In this document: piece after piece, positions 1 to 12,597 of the stretch
Numbering within the stretch: the first letter of the stretch is position 1
Layout of the letters: every line of letters starts with the position of its first letter
DNA from: Metaphire vulgaris
Lineage: Eukaryota; Annelida; Clitellata; Crassiclitellata; Megascolecidae
Length of the DNA stretch: 64,000 bases
Direction of reading: 5' to 3'
Assembly: GCA_018105865.1 (NCBI GenBank)
Contig: CM030835.1
Location: forward strand, 1,509,816 to 1,573,815
Position numbers and translations under genes: made by a program
The notes under the pieces: generated by a model
What the model saw: only the letters and a program-made list of their open reading frames with translations
Told to the model about the DNA's origin: nothing
The model's database searches: none

Positions 1-173
1 AGAGAGATTCTATGGATGTGGATGCTAAAGTGAATCATGATGGCAAACATACATGAGAAAGGTAGAAGCAATGTGACCATCAACAATCACGTCTTTTGAT
101 ATTACATATAATAAACATTTTGTGTGCCTGCTAATAAAGTGAAAAAGAAACTTATGCATATGTATCTTCTTAC

Positions 174-3100
174 CTCAATCCATTCAAGCTCTTCATGAAA
201 ATCCCTTGGCAACCTGGCCTTCGTTCTGTTTCTAAGTTCATCATTTGTTTCATTAACAAATGACTGTATGACTGTCAACTCCTTATTGAAGCTCTTGGTC
301 AATTTCAGCATTTTTTCAAGAGACAATTTTGTACGAGTAACCTTCATACATACCACAAATAATATCAACAAAATTAAATAACTCTTGCCTCAATAATTAT
401 AGATTATGTAAAAACTCAACAATAAATAATAAGCAATACATAAAATATATAATGTAATATTTGACAATTTGATCCTGGCCAAACATATAAACAGTGTCAC
501 GGCAGACCTAGCCATAATCGAAAAATGCAAGACCATTTAAAAGTGCTCAATGGCAAAAACCAACACAGTTTTGAACTGGATCTCATAGACAAACCAAGAG
601 GATCTCATTTTGTTAAACACATAAATTATGCACATCAACCACTTTTGGGGATCTGATGTCCTACCACACGGCAGAGATGCAGACGGCGTTGCGTCGTCTG
701 TCATTAATACCGAGGCCGGACACCATGTTTCATCTCACGAGCACTCCAAGTCATTCTAAGCTCCTATACTTACTGCACTGCACTCCTTGCACAGGTCACC
801 TACTGCTGGAATGCTTCAACGCTGTCATTTGTGTACGCCCGAGCAACACCTTAAACATTAAATTTCTAACAGCCAGGCAATGTTCCCAATCAGGGATGGG
901 GGCTTGGAGATATATCAGGTGTCCATGCTTGCGCCATTCAACTTTTGGCTTCTGCTGCAGGCACTCATGCACTCCAGTCTCCCATGCTTGAGAAGACCAG
1001 TTTAAATATTGAAACTCATGAGAAAGAAGTTATGCACCAATAGTGTTCCACGAGTCAGCTATCAAGCCCCACATCCAACTCGCTTAACAAGCAGTCCATC
1101 TGGGGCTGTCCATTCATCCAAAAGAACATTAACAACCTGTCCCAAGCCAACCCAGGACTTTATCATCAAGCCCGACTCAAAGCCGTCTACGCATACCACA
1201 CCAGCATTAGCTCATGCGCTGCTCATCACCATGCATATAAATATAACATAAAAACGATGCAAAGATACTAATAATTTTTTCTAAGAACCCAACATAGCAT
1301 TTAAAAGCTGTGCTCAGGAAATCATGAAACAATGAATTAATTACCTGTGACCCCAGTTTGTTATACTGAAGTTTTATTGCATCAATCTGAGAGTTAAGTC
1401 GGTTTGGAAAATCAACTTGCTTCTTCTCTACAATCTGTCGACCAGTTTTGATGACATACTCAACATCGGACTTTATTTCACTCATTGTCTTGTAGAACTT
1501 CTAAATGACAAGAACAGCATTTTAACCTGTCACCATCTGCATCCATATACAATCAAGAGGTTCCATGCTTATAGAACTTATGATCTGTACTGCCGTAAAG
1601 GATAGTTTAAAAATCAGAATTTCCACTCATCTTGAAGAAAACTAGTAATATTGAAAGAAAAAAATACCATTAAACTGAAATGAATCTTTGTCATAATTAC
1701 AAACTGTCACTAACTTCAAATAAATATTACATGGGCCAAAATGTTACTAGTACATGAATATCAAACCTTAACATTCTGCTAAGCATTATATCTCTAAGCA
1801 ACCTCAATACAATATTGTATCAATTGACTGAATGCAAGTTTAAGGAAGAGAAAACTGATACTAAGACGGTGTGTTTATTGTCCATAATAAGTATCCAAAG
1901 CTAAACAATTTTGCATCGCTATCCTATTATGAGAGAAATTCTGACCATGCACTGGCTTAGCTGTCGTTGTATAACTTCTGGATCATGACTTCCCATCTCT
2001 ATAAGAAACTGTCGCTCTATTTCATCCAAAATTCGCTTGATGTACGTCATCTTAGACTCAAAGTCCATTGGTCGCTGAAATTTCTTAAACTTGGTGGAAA
2101 CCTCACAAAAATGTCTCTGAAAATTTAATCAACAATCATACTGATTTCAAACACATTAACATAATTTGAAGCTGTCAAACACCCACCCACCGACACACAC
2201 GCACGTGCACGCACAGCATGAAATAGTTAATACAGTAATATAATAAATGACAGTGACTAAATCTTCGGTAATTGTCAGTTGACAAGATAATTAATCCGCT
2301 TGATTTTTGCAAAATGGTGGCCTTACATTTGAATCTGAGCATTGAGTTCTGAATTAACCTCTTGTTTCAATGGCAACTCAAGTAGCTGATGCCAATAATC
2401 TTAAGCGATTTCTAGAACAGCCATCCATCCACATATAAAACACTGCACTCAACACCGATTGACTTTGGTATTCTTATGAGAATCTGTCTGTCACAAAATG
2501 CGATATATACAGAATTTATACAGAAAAAGAACCTTTAGGAGAGAAATCTGCTGTTCAAGCCTTGCTGCAGCCTCTGATTTTGACTCTTTTCTAAATCGAG
2601 TCACATCAACTTCAAGTTCAGTCAGGACCTTTTCCTGCTGTTCAAACTCTGATTTCAAGCCCTACAAACGAGAAAGGCGTGAAATATTCTATATGAAAAA
2701 CTAATTATGTTCAAGAATAAATGTCTTTTAGACACATTATATATATAAATGCATATTTGTAAATGTTGTATATATTTATATAGTGGCACAGCAGGCACCC
2801 CTTTCCCAATAAAGGCATTGGCAGCAAAGGGATTAAACACAGTAACCAACTAAAATATCCGTAAAATATTTTAACCACGCAACACATCCATAGCTTTAGG
2901 CAGGAAATGTAGATACCTTAATTTGACAAACACTGAGTCACAGTATTACCAAATCATTATTAAAACTAAGAGGGGTCATTACAGAACAGAGTTATATATG
3001 CTATGCTATTTTATTCCGTTTTCATTCTTATGAGAACAGGTCCAAACATAATCACAATGCTTCATCCTACAAATCATTAAACTTAATGGAAGCAAAAATG

Positions 3101-6100
3101 TGACAACCAAATGACAGCATGCTGCCAAGATAAAGTATTCTACCAGCAAGCGTCAAAGAAAATGTCTATCTTCAGTGAACTGCTAACCTCATACTCCTTT
3201 GGAACATCGCCCGCCAAAAGATCTGCATCAAGACGCGACTGAATAAGGTCATTGACCTCAACCATCCACTGAGTCATATAAAGTATCTGACTCTCACGAT
3301 TCTGGGCCTTTGCGATACTCTCTTCTAACAGCTGGGTGCGCTTCTTGGCCTACAACATGCATTTACTGCAAAGGGCTAAAAACAAATTCTACACAATATA
3401 GATATATGAAAAACTAAGTATCAAAATAGTCATAGACTATTAGAAAACCAAAAACTCAATTAACTGATCTTAAAGAAGCATAGATATAAAGAGCAACAGG
3501 CAACCACTTATTAAAAATAATTACATTTAATACTGGTAATTCGTTAAAGTATTTTACTAATCAGCATTAATGTAAGTCGTGCCAAATTTACTATTTATAA
3601 TCACTCACAATCGTATTTGAAAGAACAGTTCATATTTCACAATTTTAATAACACTGGATATTATTTTTGGAAATTCTTATGATACCCAAACAACTACACA
3701 TTCAATGTGAAAAATACTTGTTGAAAGAATTCTGCCACAATAGAAAAGTGATTCACCCTTCCCAGAACATTCTCACTCCTCTGATTGTAGTTCGACAAAT
3801 CAACCGTGACTGTCTTTGACAGAACATTGCTGTCAATTAGATTGTCCGCTAATTCATCCAGGCGGGCATTGCTCTCAACGTCTTGGCCACCAAGAAAATT
3901 CTCCAATTCCTGTAAACCAGTACAGAATCAAAACAATCAGCACATCAACTGCACATAACAAAGAAAGCTGTTGCAAATAATTAAAACTATAATTTTCAAC
4001 ATATAAACAAAAATAAAGAAAAACGAACATAATTACAGTGACTATGGGACAACTGATTATATTAATAGCAATCAATTTCTGCCAATTTCAGCAGTGGGTG
4101 CTAGCCCTCTGGACCATATAACTCAAAGATTTAGTCACTCCTTCCAAGAAATCAAAAGTTATAGGCCTAAGCAACTAGAGGTCCATAGGCAATACTACAT
4201 AGAAAACATGCTATTGTCATAAGAAATATATTTTAATAGCAATCAATTTCTGCCAATTTCAGCAGTGGGTGCTAGCCCTCTGGACCATATAACTCAAAGA
4301 TTTAGTCACTCCTTCCAAGAAATCAAAAGTTATAGGCCTAAGCAACTAGAGGTCCACAGGCAAAACCACATAGAAAAAAATACCATTGTCATAAGAAATT
4401 AAGAAATATATTTTTATAGCAATCAATTTCTGCCAATTTCAGTAGAGGGTGCTAGCCCTCTGGACCATATAACTCAAAGATCTAGTCACTCCTTCCAAGA
4501 AACCAAAAGTTATAGGCCTAAGCAACTAGAGGTCCATAGGCAAAACTACATAGGAAAATGCCATTGTCATAAAAATATATATTTTAATATACAGGGCGGT
4601 GAAGAAACCCAGACTATATTAAATGCAAACCTAAATGTGACTATCCAGTTTTTTTGCACCACCCTGTAATTATCTCACTAATAAAAATAATGATTGTGAT
4701 CATAAACATTAGCCTTCCTTACAACTACAGCATAGTCCCTTGTGCCAAATCGCCACGATCTATATAACTACATCCATTACATGCTCATATTCAGTTGCAC
4801 TTACAGTACAGTATTTCTCCCATACTGGCCTCCAGCCAGACATATACCTCAATGTGACAGGTTTGTGCTCTGGCCAGTAAAAGTTGAATTAACCACATGC
4901 AAGTGCATCTCAATACTTGATGGAAGGGAAAGCAGAAAAATAGAAAAATGGCCACTGCATTCTTTAAGCCAAGGCACTGGGATGCTTATCAGAAACAAGA
5001 GGAACATACACCTTTAACAATATCTCTGCAAATCAAAGTGACAGCAACAATTTCAAACCGAAACATAAGACTGGTGATACTTGATGAAAAACTTACATCG
5101 AGATCTTCTGAAAGCTCCTCAGCATCTTCACTTGGCCGAGGTCCCTTAGACAGCAACAACTCTAGCTGATCCAACCATCGACTCTCTTTCTTCAGAAGAC
5201 CTAAAATTTAACACAAAAGCCACAGCTCAGAATTATATTTCAGAATATTTTTTTAAAAATACACGTTAATCAAGCTAACCACGTTCAACTCTGCCAGGAA
5301 CACAGCATGACATTTTTTCTTAAGCAAATGTTATTTGTGACATCAAATAAAAAAATGCGACATTGCGCGTGAAGGTAACGAACCGTATCTATACCATAAA
5401 GCAAAAACATTTTGTTAGCATTAAAATGTAAAGCCAGTCCCGTGCTTGGTCAGGATTTTGCAACAGAGTAGGTCATTGTCTCAACACCCTAGCCCAACAC
5501 CTTATATTCCTTTTGTATGCACAAAGGTGAATAGGATGCAAAGAAAAAAACAAACTGGCGGATAACTGGTCAAGCGCATATACCGATGAGGAGATGATCA
5601 ATAATGGTAGGTACATTAGTGAAATGTAATTTAATAGCCTGAACCAGAAAATGTATGATGAATGGTTGTTGATGAAATGATAAACAAATGAGACTCAAAT
5701 AAAATACCTAAATTTGTCATCGTCTAGACAATGCAGATACTGAAATTGGTCACTAACAAATGGCGGATTAATAATGACAGCACCCAGACCAAGAAAATAC
5801 TGATCTCAAATAACAATATCAGTCATCCAATGTTATCCTATTGCCAAAAAGAGAAAAATGACTTACCTGTAAATTCACTCACTGCTTCAATACCCGTATA
5901 GAATTTATGCGATAAGTCTTCTGCCAGATTGTTAAGTTCTTTGAATTTGCTTTCCAACTGCACCAGGGCCTGTGGAAGTTCACTGATTCCAGCAAAGAGA
6001 GAATCCTCTGTCAAATTCTGTACTGAATTTCTAATTTCTTTCAGACTAACACTCTTTTTAGCCACCTCATCCTGAATAACCTAAAATAAATTTTAAACAC

Positions 6101-9100
6101 ATTAAGTCACTATTTTTAAAAAACACAGGGGGGTTCAGACTCATTTCAAAGCATTGTATGACACCTCAGCATACACAACCTAAAAAGCCATATACAAATT
6201 TATCGTTCGCTTTATGCAGTCTCAGCTTCTCAGAGTCAAAACTTTTCAGATAGTTGCAGCATATGCATACAGATTCGAATTTAACATCTGCAGAGTCCTG
6301 GGTCAAATACCATACAAGAACAGCAGTAACTTGTTTCTTGAAAGCAAAAAGATGACACAACATGAAAAGTATGGGAAGCATTATCTTAATATTTTAATTC
6401 CAGATGGATTATATCATCAAGCTGCAAACGTTTCTTGTTAACACATCTTTTGTCAACTTATTTGCCACTGAAAAGATGCTTGAATCCCCCCCCAAAAAAA
6501 AAATTTGCCCATTTAAAAGTAAATTATCCACTGAGTTCACCTTTATTTTTGCCTGCTTTTCAGTGATGTCCTCATTCGACTGAATCAGAAAGCCCGCGGT
6601 GTTTTTCTTTATTGCATCATCTGTCCACCTCTCCAACTCCCGAATTTTTTCCAGTAATGTCTGAATGGTGTCTACGCCATCTTTGAGTTCAGCACTGTGC
6701 TTCAGCAGAAGCGAAGTGGTCTCTCGGAATTTTACATTTAGTTCGGTTACTTCCTTTGACAGCAGGTCGCTGAATTCACATTTTCCGCCAATTTCAACCA
6801 ACTGTCGTGATATGCTGTCGATTATTTTCAAATTCTGAGATGCAGTTTGAATGTCCTCATCAATTCCCTTTACAAAGTAACAACTCAGCTAAGAGCACAG
6901 AGGATGAACCGAAAAACTGAAAATACTTCACAAAAATTTGCTAAATGCCAACATTTGCTCACTTACATATATAATCATAACAATGTAAAACTAAAGTACT
7001 CTTGGATATTAAAATACAAAATTACAACCGTAACTCTTTTTGATCAACAAAAATTTCAATCAAAAAACAATAACTGAGATGAACTACCAAAAACCAAGGC
7101 AAACCTTCTGAAATTCTCTTAATTCAGCATATACAGTAGGAACAGTTCTTACATCTATACTACCTCTTCTATAGACACAGCATTGGATGATCTTCCATTA
7201 GCTAAATCAGCAGAAATAATTATTACTACCGGCATTAATACCTGGCTTTCAAGCATCTGGGTACGAAACGTATCTAAATCAGTAACAGATGTTTCATCAG
7301 AATGAAGAAATGCATCCATTTTCTGCAGCCACTGATGAAGATTTGTCTTCTGAGTCTACAGATCAAAACACAGAAAGCGTGCATGTCAAAATTTTACAAT
7401 TCTTTGCAATTTTACATAACTAAAAATTAGCCAAATTGAGAAATATTGAAAATGGGCTAAATTGAGCCAGTGTCGTAAGTGCGCCGTAAATGTTCTAAAA
7501 CACCATTTAACTATGCTACATCTTCTCATACCAAAATACATTTAACAAGACAAATATTTCAAATAGACCACTGATGATATATATTACTCTTCCATATATC
7601 TCTGACCTTAGTTAATTTACCTTGTACAACTTCTGCTGTTCAACTGCCAAGTCATATATTTCCACACGCTTCTCAACAGAGGACAGCAACTCCTTCCATC
7701 GTGATGCAAGTCCATTCAGCTTTGAAGAAAGTTCCTGAGAGGGATTCTTGGAATTAAGTGCGTTTCCTGTTTGCCACAGGTAATCAAAGTTTTTCTGATG
7801 GTCAAGAATATCCGAGTGCAAGTCCTAAATCAAAAAAATTAATACTGAAAATATAGCCAATTCAAATATAGCCAATTCACCAACCTCTAACTAAAATTAA
7901 TATAGAAGGCTAATAAATGGCAAATAAATGCTTGGTTTCATTCAAAATCCTCAGGCAAAACAGAGCTGAAATTTAATATATCAGTTTTTCTGCTATGCAG
8001 GCATTTTCCTCAAAATCAAAAGTCTTCATCTTGCGAAATTAAAAGCTTCATCTAAAGTAACTTTGTGAAAAATAGCTGAAGGTGGCACTTACATGCTTAA
8101 TTTGTCAAAAAAACTATATGGAATATGCATTATGAAATTCCTATTGCAAAATGCTGCACCAAAACAAACTGGAATCAAAACAATTTCTGTCACTTCTCAC
8201 CTTATTACTCTCACCAAAATAAAATAAGCGTCACCAATAGATCAAGCCTCAAAGAACATTCAAGGATTCCAATATCAACGAGGAATATTTATTTTAAAAA
8301 CCTAATCACGACCTCAATATAGTGTTGACCTTGTATTGCTGCAACTGATGATCCATAACTTCTAAGTCGGCCAAAGTGAAAGGTTCGGTCTCAAGAACAA
8401 GCTCCGCGCCCTCAGTCCAGCGAATGAAAGCCGTCATTGCATCAAAGTACGACGATGGAGGGGTTTTCTCTAGGCGTGATTCACTAATGAGCAACTGATG
8501 TTCACCTAAAGCAATCAACCAATCAATCAACTTCTATGGCGCCACTATTATGATGCCCAGGGCATCATCCGATGGCACACCAAATCCAAACTGAATTAGA
8601 GCCAGGTCAAGCCGGAAAGATCTGTCAGAAATGGAAATCTTAGCGTGATAACTGATTTTGCCCAGATAAGCTGACTGCATACCTATCAACATTACTCCAA
8701 ATGTGACAGTCACCTGGCTATCTGATTGTGCTGAAGAAATCACATATCAAATTCAACATGCAACCAGTGAAAAATAAAGTATTTAACTTTCACCAAACAA
8801 TAAGTTTCAGAATATTTAAAGGTATCCTGAGTGCATCTTGGCTAGAAGACTTTGCTTACCACAAATTTAGGGGCAGTTGAAATAAACAGATAATGAATTT
8901 ACCACAAAAAAAAAAAAATAATGAACTCATTATGGTGGCATATCATACATGTACTGCTAGGACACGGAACAATTGGAAATACAGTATAACTGTCATGGCA
9001 TATTTATCACTGTGCTGGATAACAACTGAGAGCGAACAACACAGTTTTCAGTAAACATAACGTTCTAAGTTCTATTCACTAAAGCCGCAATAAGAAATGT

Positions 9101-11624
9101 CACTAGGTACGCTTTAAAAAGTGGATTGCAACTGCAAACATTCTTGGTTCAATATGACGATTGGGATGCTACAGTAGATGGTGAAAACTAACCGAATTTC
9201 TGGACAACGTCTGCCCAGTGACTGTTAAGGTCTTGGAGCCTTTGTTCCAGCTGAAGCTGATCAGAGCCAGACACAAGTACAGAATGAATCTTATCAGTCA
9301 ATTTCTGAATTCTGTTCTCGTAAGACTTTAGCTCATCCAAGTTTGACTAATAACAACAGAGAAGAATCAACAATAAAAACTAACACATAAACTCAGTCTG
9401 ACAATGTCAACAAAATATTGTTAAATATAAATAAGGATATTTGTGGTCCTTTGTGTTCAAACTAACACATAATTAGGTTCCTCCGACTACTTAATACATC
9501 AATGTAAGTGGCAAGTGAATACGCATTTATAAGTAAGAGAATAGAATACTTCTGCAAGCCATATCATCAGAAGAAACTAGCTCTGATCTAATTCCTCATA
9601 GACAATAAGTAGAATTCCAGTAGAATCACTCATTAGCTCAATAGAATCATGCTGGAAACGGGGATATACTGACATGCATAGTAGCATTGGAAATGTCTGG
9701 GGCCCTTGATGGCAACTAAACTTTATGGGTCCCAAGATCCCAAGACCCATCATAATATATTAGTTTGTCTAAGGAATTATATCAACACTGGACCCACAGC
9801 CTAATAAATTAATTAACTTGAGCAGCAATGCTGTAACCGTTACCGATGGGTCCCTGAGGTCAGCAAATCCCAGGGCCCCATTTTGTAGCCCAGTATGTCA
9901 CTAACTGGAAATGCTAATATAAACACCAATCAGATAGGTCTACACATACAAATAAATTAGAGCCTCATTACTTAATTATTATGCACACACATATTTGCCT
10001 TAGCTCAAATGCAACTGCCTGGTGTAACTGAGACATAGTATGACCTTCCACATAGAGTACATATAAGTCTTGGTGTAAATATTACGTAAAAAAATCCTCA
10101 CTTTACATAGGTTGAACTGCTGCTGAGATTCAAATGAATCTGCCGGAGTCGTAATCATTTTGTCAATTACTGATTCGTGTTCAGCGGCAACTCCCTGCAA
10201 GAACGTCAGTTCCCTCGAGAGCATTTCTGACTCAGCTCGTCTGTCGGCAACTCCCTTTGTAAGAGTCAGCATCTGCTGAACGTTCTGCCACTGCTCGTCC
10301 GTTTTATCCAAAATCCTTGTGACAGCCAGGGCTTTGCGAGCTTCTGTAAATTAAATATATGCCTGCTCTTATTTTATAATTACGACACGCCATATCATAT
10401 AACTCAGCATCACTGAAAATTGTAATTATTTTTCGCTTACATGTAAATGAACAATATTGCAATGGTAATGATGACTTTCCTGCAAATAAAGCTGATCATT
10501 TAGCTAACCAAAATCAGATAATTTTACAAAAGCCACAATTGATTCACCCAGTCTAACTGTGCAATCAAATATACTAAACCATTAGTTATTGAACTCCAAC
10601 AGCAAAACAAACAAGATGAAAAATGATCGCTCTTTGTCATTCGTTAGGTCCAATGAAAAAAACAACTTCCACGAACCTGCCCTAACTTTGAGAATTTTTG
10701 CAGTGCTGTGCAATTCAAGCAAATACTTTTTATGTTCCTCAACTTCCTTTTCTGTTTCCTATAAGACAGCACATTTTAAATGTATATCTATTAATGTTAG
10801 CTCACAATATAAATAACAGAAAGAGCAAATAATACCTTTAAGCTCACAAAAGAACTACAAGTAGTAAAGGCAAAGATAGTCTTGTATTCAAAAGAGCATA
10901 AGGTTCGGTGCTGATCTTCGTGTACTAAAGTAAAGTAAAACCTCGTGGATTTCTATAGCGCCTTGCAAACAGCGATGCAAGTGGCCTACACCATTAATCT
11001 AGGGAAGTTTGCCATTGCTTTCTCTATGCGTTTTCATGCGTTTTACAAGTAGCACAAACTACATTTATTAACTCTGATGGAGCAATATTAAAAAAAAAAA
11101 CATAACAACTCAACATTTTCTTTCTAATCAGAATCTCATAAATCATTTCACCAAGTGGCTGATATTATGTTATTATGCAGGAAAAACCTTTAATAATCAC
11201 TGCCCATCTTCTAAAGGGTGGCGCAAAAAAACCAGACTACTTTAAATGCAAGCCTAAATGTGATGTCCGTTTTTTTTGTGCCACCCTGTATTTTGTAATG
11301 CAATAAAGGAAAGCTCACATCAATAAGTTCTACTTGATCAGCAGGCATCAGTCGTTCGCTTCCAATGAGTTTCAGTTTTTCCCGAGTTCTTGTCAACCAA
11401 TCATCAAGCGCTGCACTTTGCTGATCAAATTTCGACTGAAGATTTGATAGACCTGTTTCATCAGTGCGTGGTCGCTTGTTAGAAGGTGGAACATCAATGT
11501 CGGCGACTATTGCAGGGGGGCGTCCAATTGTTACGTCTCTTGAGTCCTGCTGTCGAGTGATAGTTAGATGCAATGATCCATCGACGTCCTTTCTTTCTTT
11601 CAACTCAACACCAGACTGCATTAT
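174..11624 (-). CDS. DMD: Dystrophin exons 15-30: hinge 2 and central spectrin-repeat rod
   Basis: Exons: 11319-11624, 10677-10758, 10102-10343, 9193-9346, 8330-8505, 7621-7824, 7242-7355, 6541-6867, 5867-6080, 5097-5200, 3757-3909, 3188-3349, 2533-2661, 1946-2116, 1345-1500 and 174-341. Exon 15 carries a proline- and charge-rich stretch ([18 protein letters not shown]) matching hinge 2 in position. The rest are heptad-rich spectrin repeats that align in order with dystrophin. Clear anchors are [34 protein letters not shown] and [19 protein letters not shown]. All junctions keep the frame. Many exons are phase 0, so a skipped in-frame exon cannot be fully excluded. Confidence 0.88.
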
Positions 11625-12537
11625 CTAGAATATTAATTCATTTTCTTACCAAACAATTCTAAACACTTGCTCAACTCTGACAAGTCAATAAATAAGAGCA
11701 CTTCAAAACTGCTGAGTAATATTAACTGCTTAATTTACATTAATCAAACTGAATAAAGCATTTCTTCACACAATGCAACATTCAATTTATTTTTTCCAAA
11801 TTCATCCCAAATTCTGCTGCAAGTTGAATTAGAATATAGCAGAATATTCTGTACAGACATTTACAACAAATTTTTATGTCCTCGGTACTTAATTCCTGAA
11901 AGTCTTATGAAGAAAAAAATTGTCCAGAGACAGAATTAAATTGTGTGAAAACTCTCGTCTGGTTCGTTGAGGTCTGGAACGGAAAACGTTCCTCGAAAAG
12001 ATATTGCGTTGAAGCATTGGATGCCCATGGACAAATGTTGGAATAAAAAGCTTCCTTCCCTAATGCCTCTGGAAGACTCAGAAATACGACGACCTAATCG
12101 TTTTATGAAAATCTGCATGTTGTGACTAATGGGGCCCAGGGACTCAAAGGCCAACGGCAAGAAGATGTAATCTGTTGCTAGATCTGTATAATTGGCCATT
12201 TTTATAACTGCTGCTGTCTCAGCAGCCGCCCCTGCAGACAAAGACATAATGGGTAGATGGGTAGGTTCACAATAACTACCGGTAGAATATCATACATCCA
12301 ACAAAACATTGTACGTACTTCATTAAAACCACATCTTCATACCTCTTTACTTTTTTCCTCCATGGCCTGAACTATTTTATCCCATTCAACGTGCAACTGT
12401 TTCAGTTGAGGCTCGAGATTCATTGCTGATTCTGCATCGCCACTCATCAACACTCCAGCCAAACCAGTCAACTCATCAAACTGTGACATCCATGTATCGA
12501 GTTGTGCCTCCAAATTCTGAGCAGAATAGATAAACGT

Positions 12538-12597
<60 letters not shown>

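Noticed and set aside
9680..9900. hAT-like element suggested by GGGGCCC blocks near both ends
   Set aside because: The inverted ends are too diverged and no target duplication could be found.
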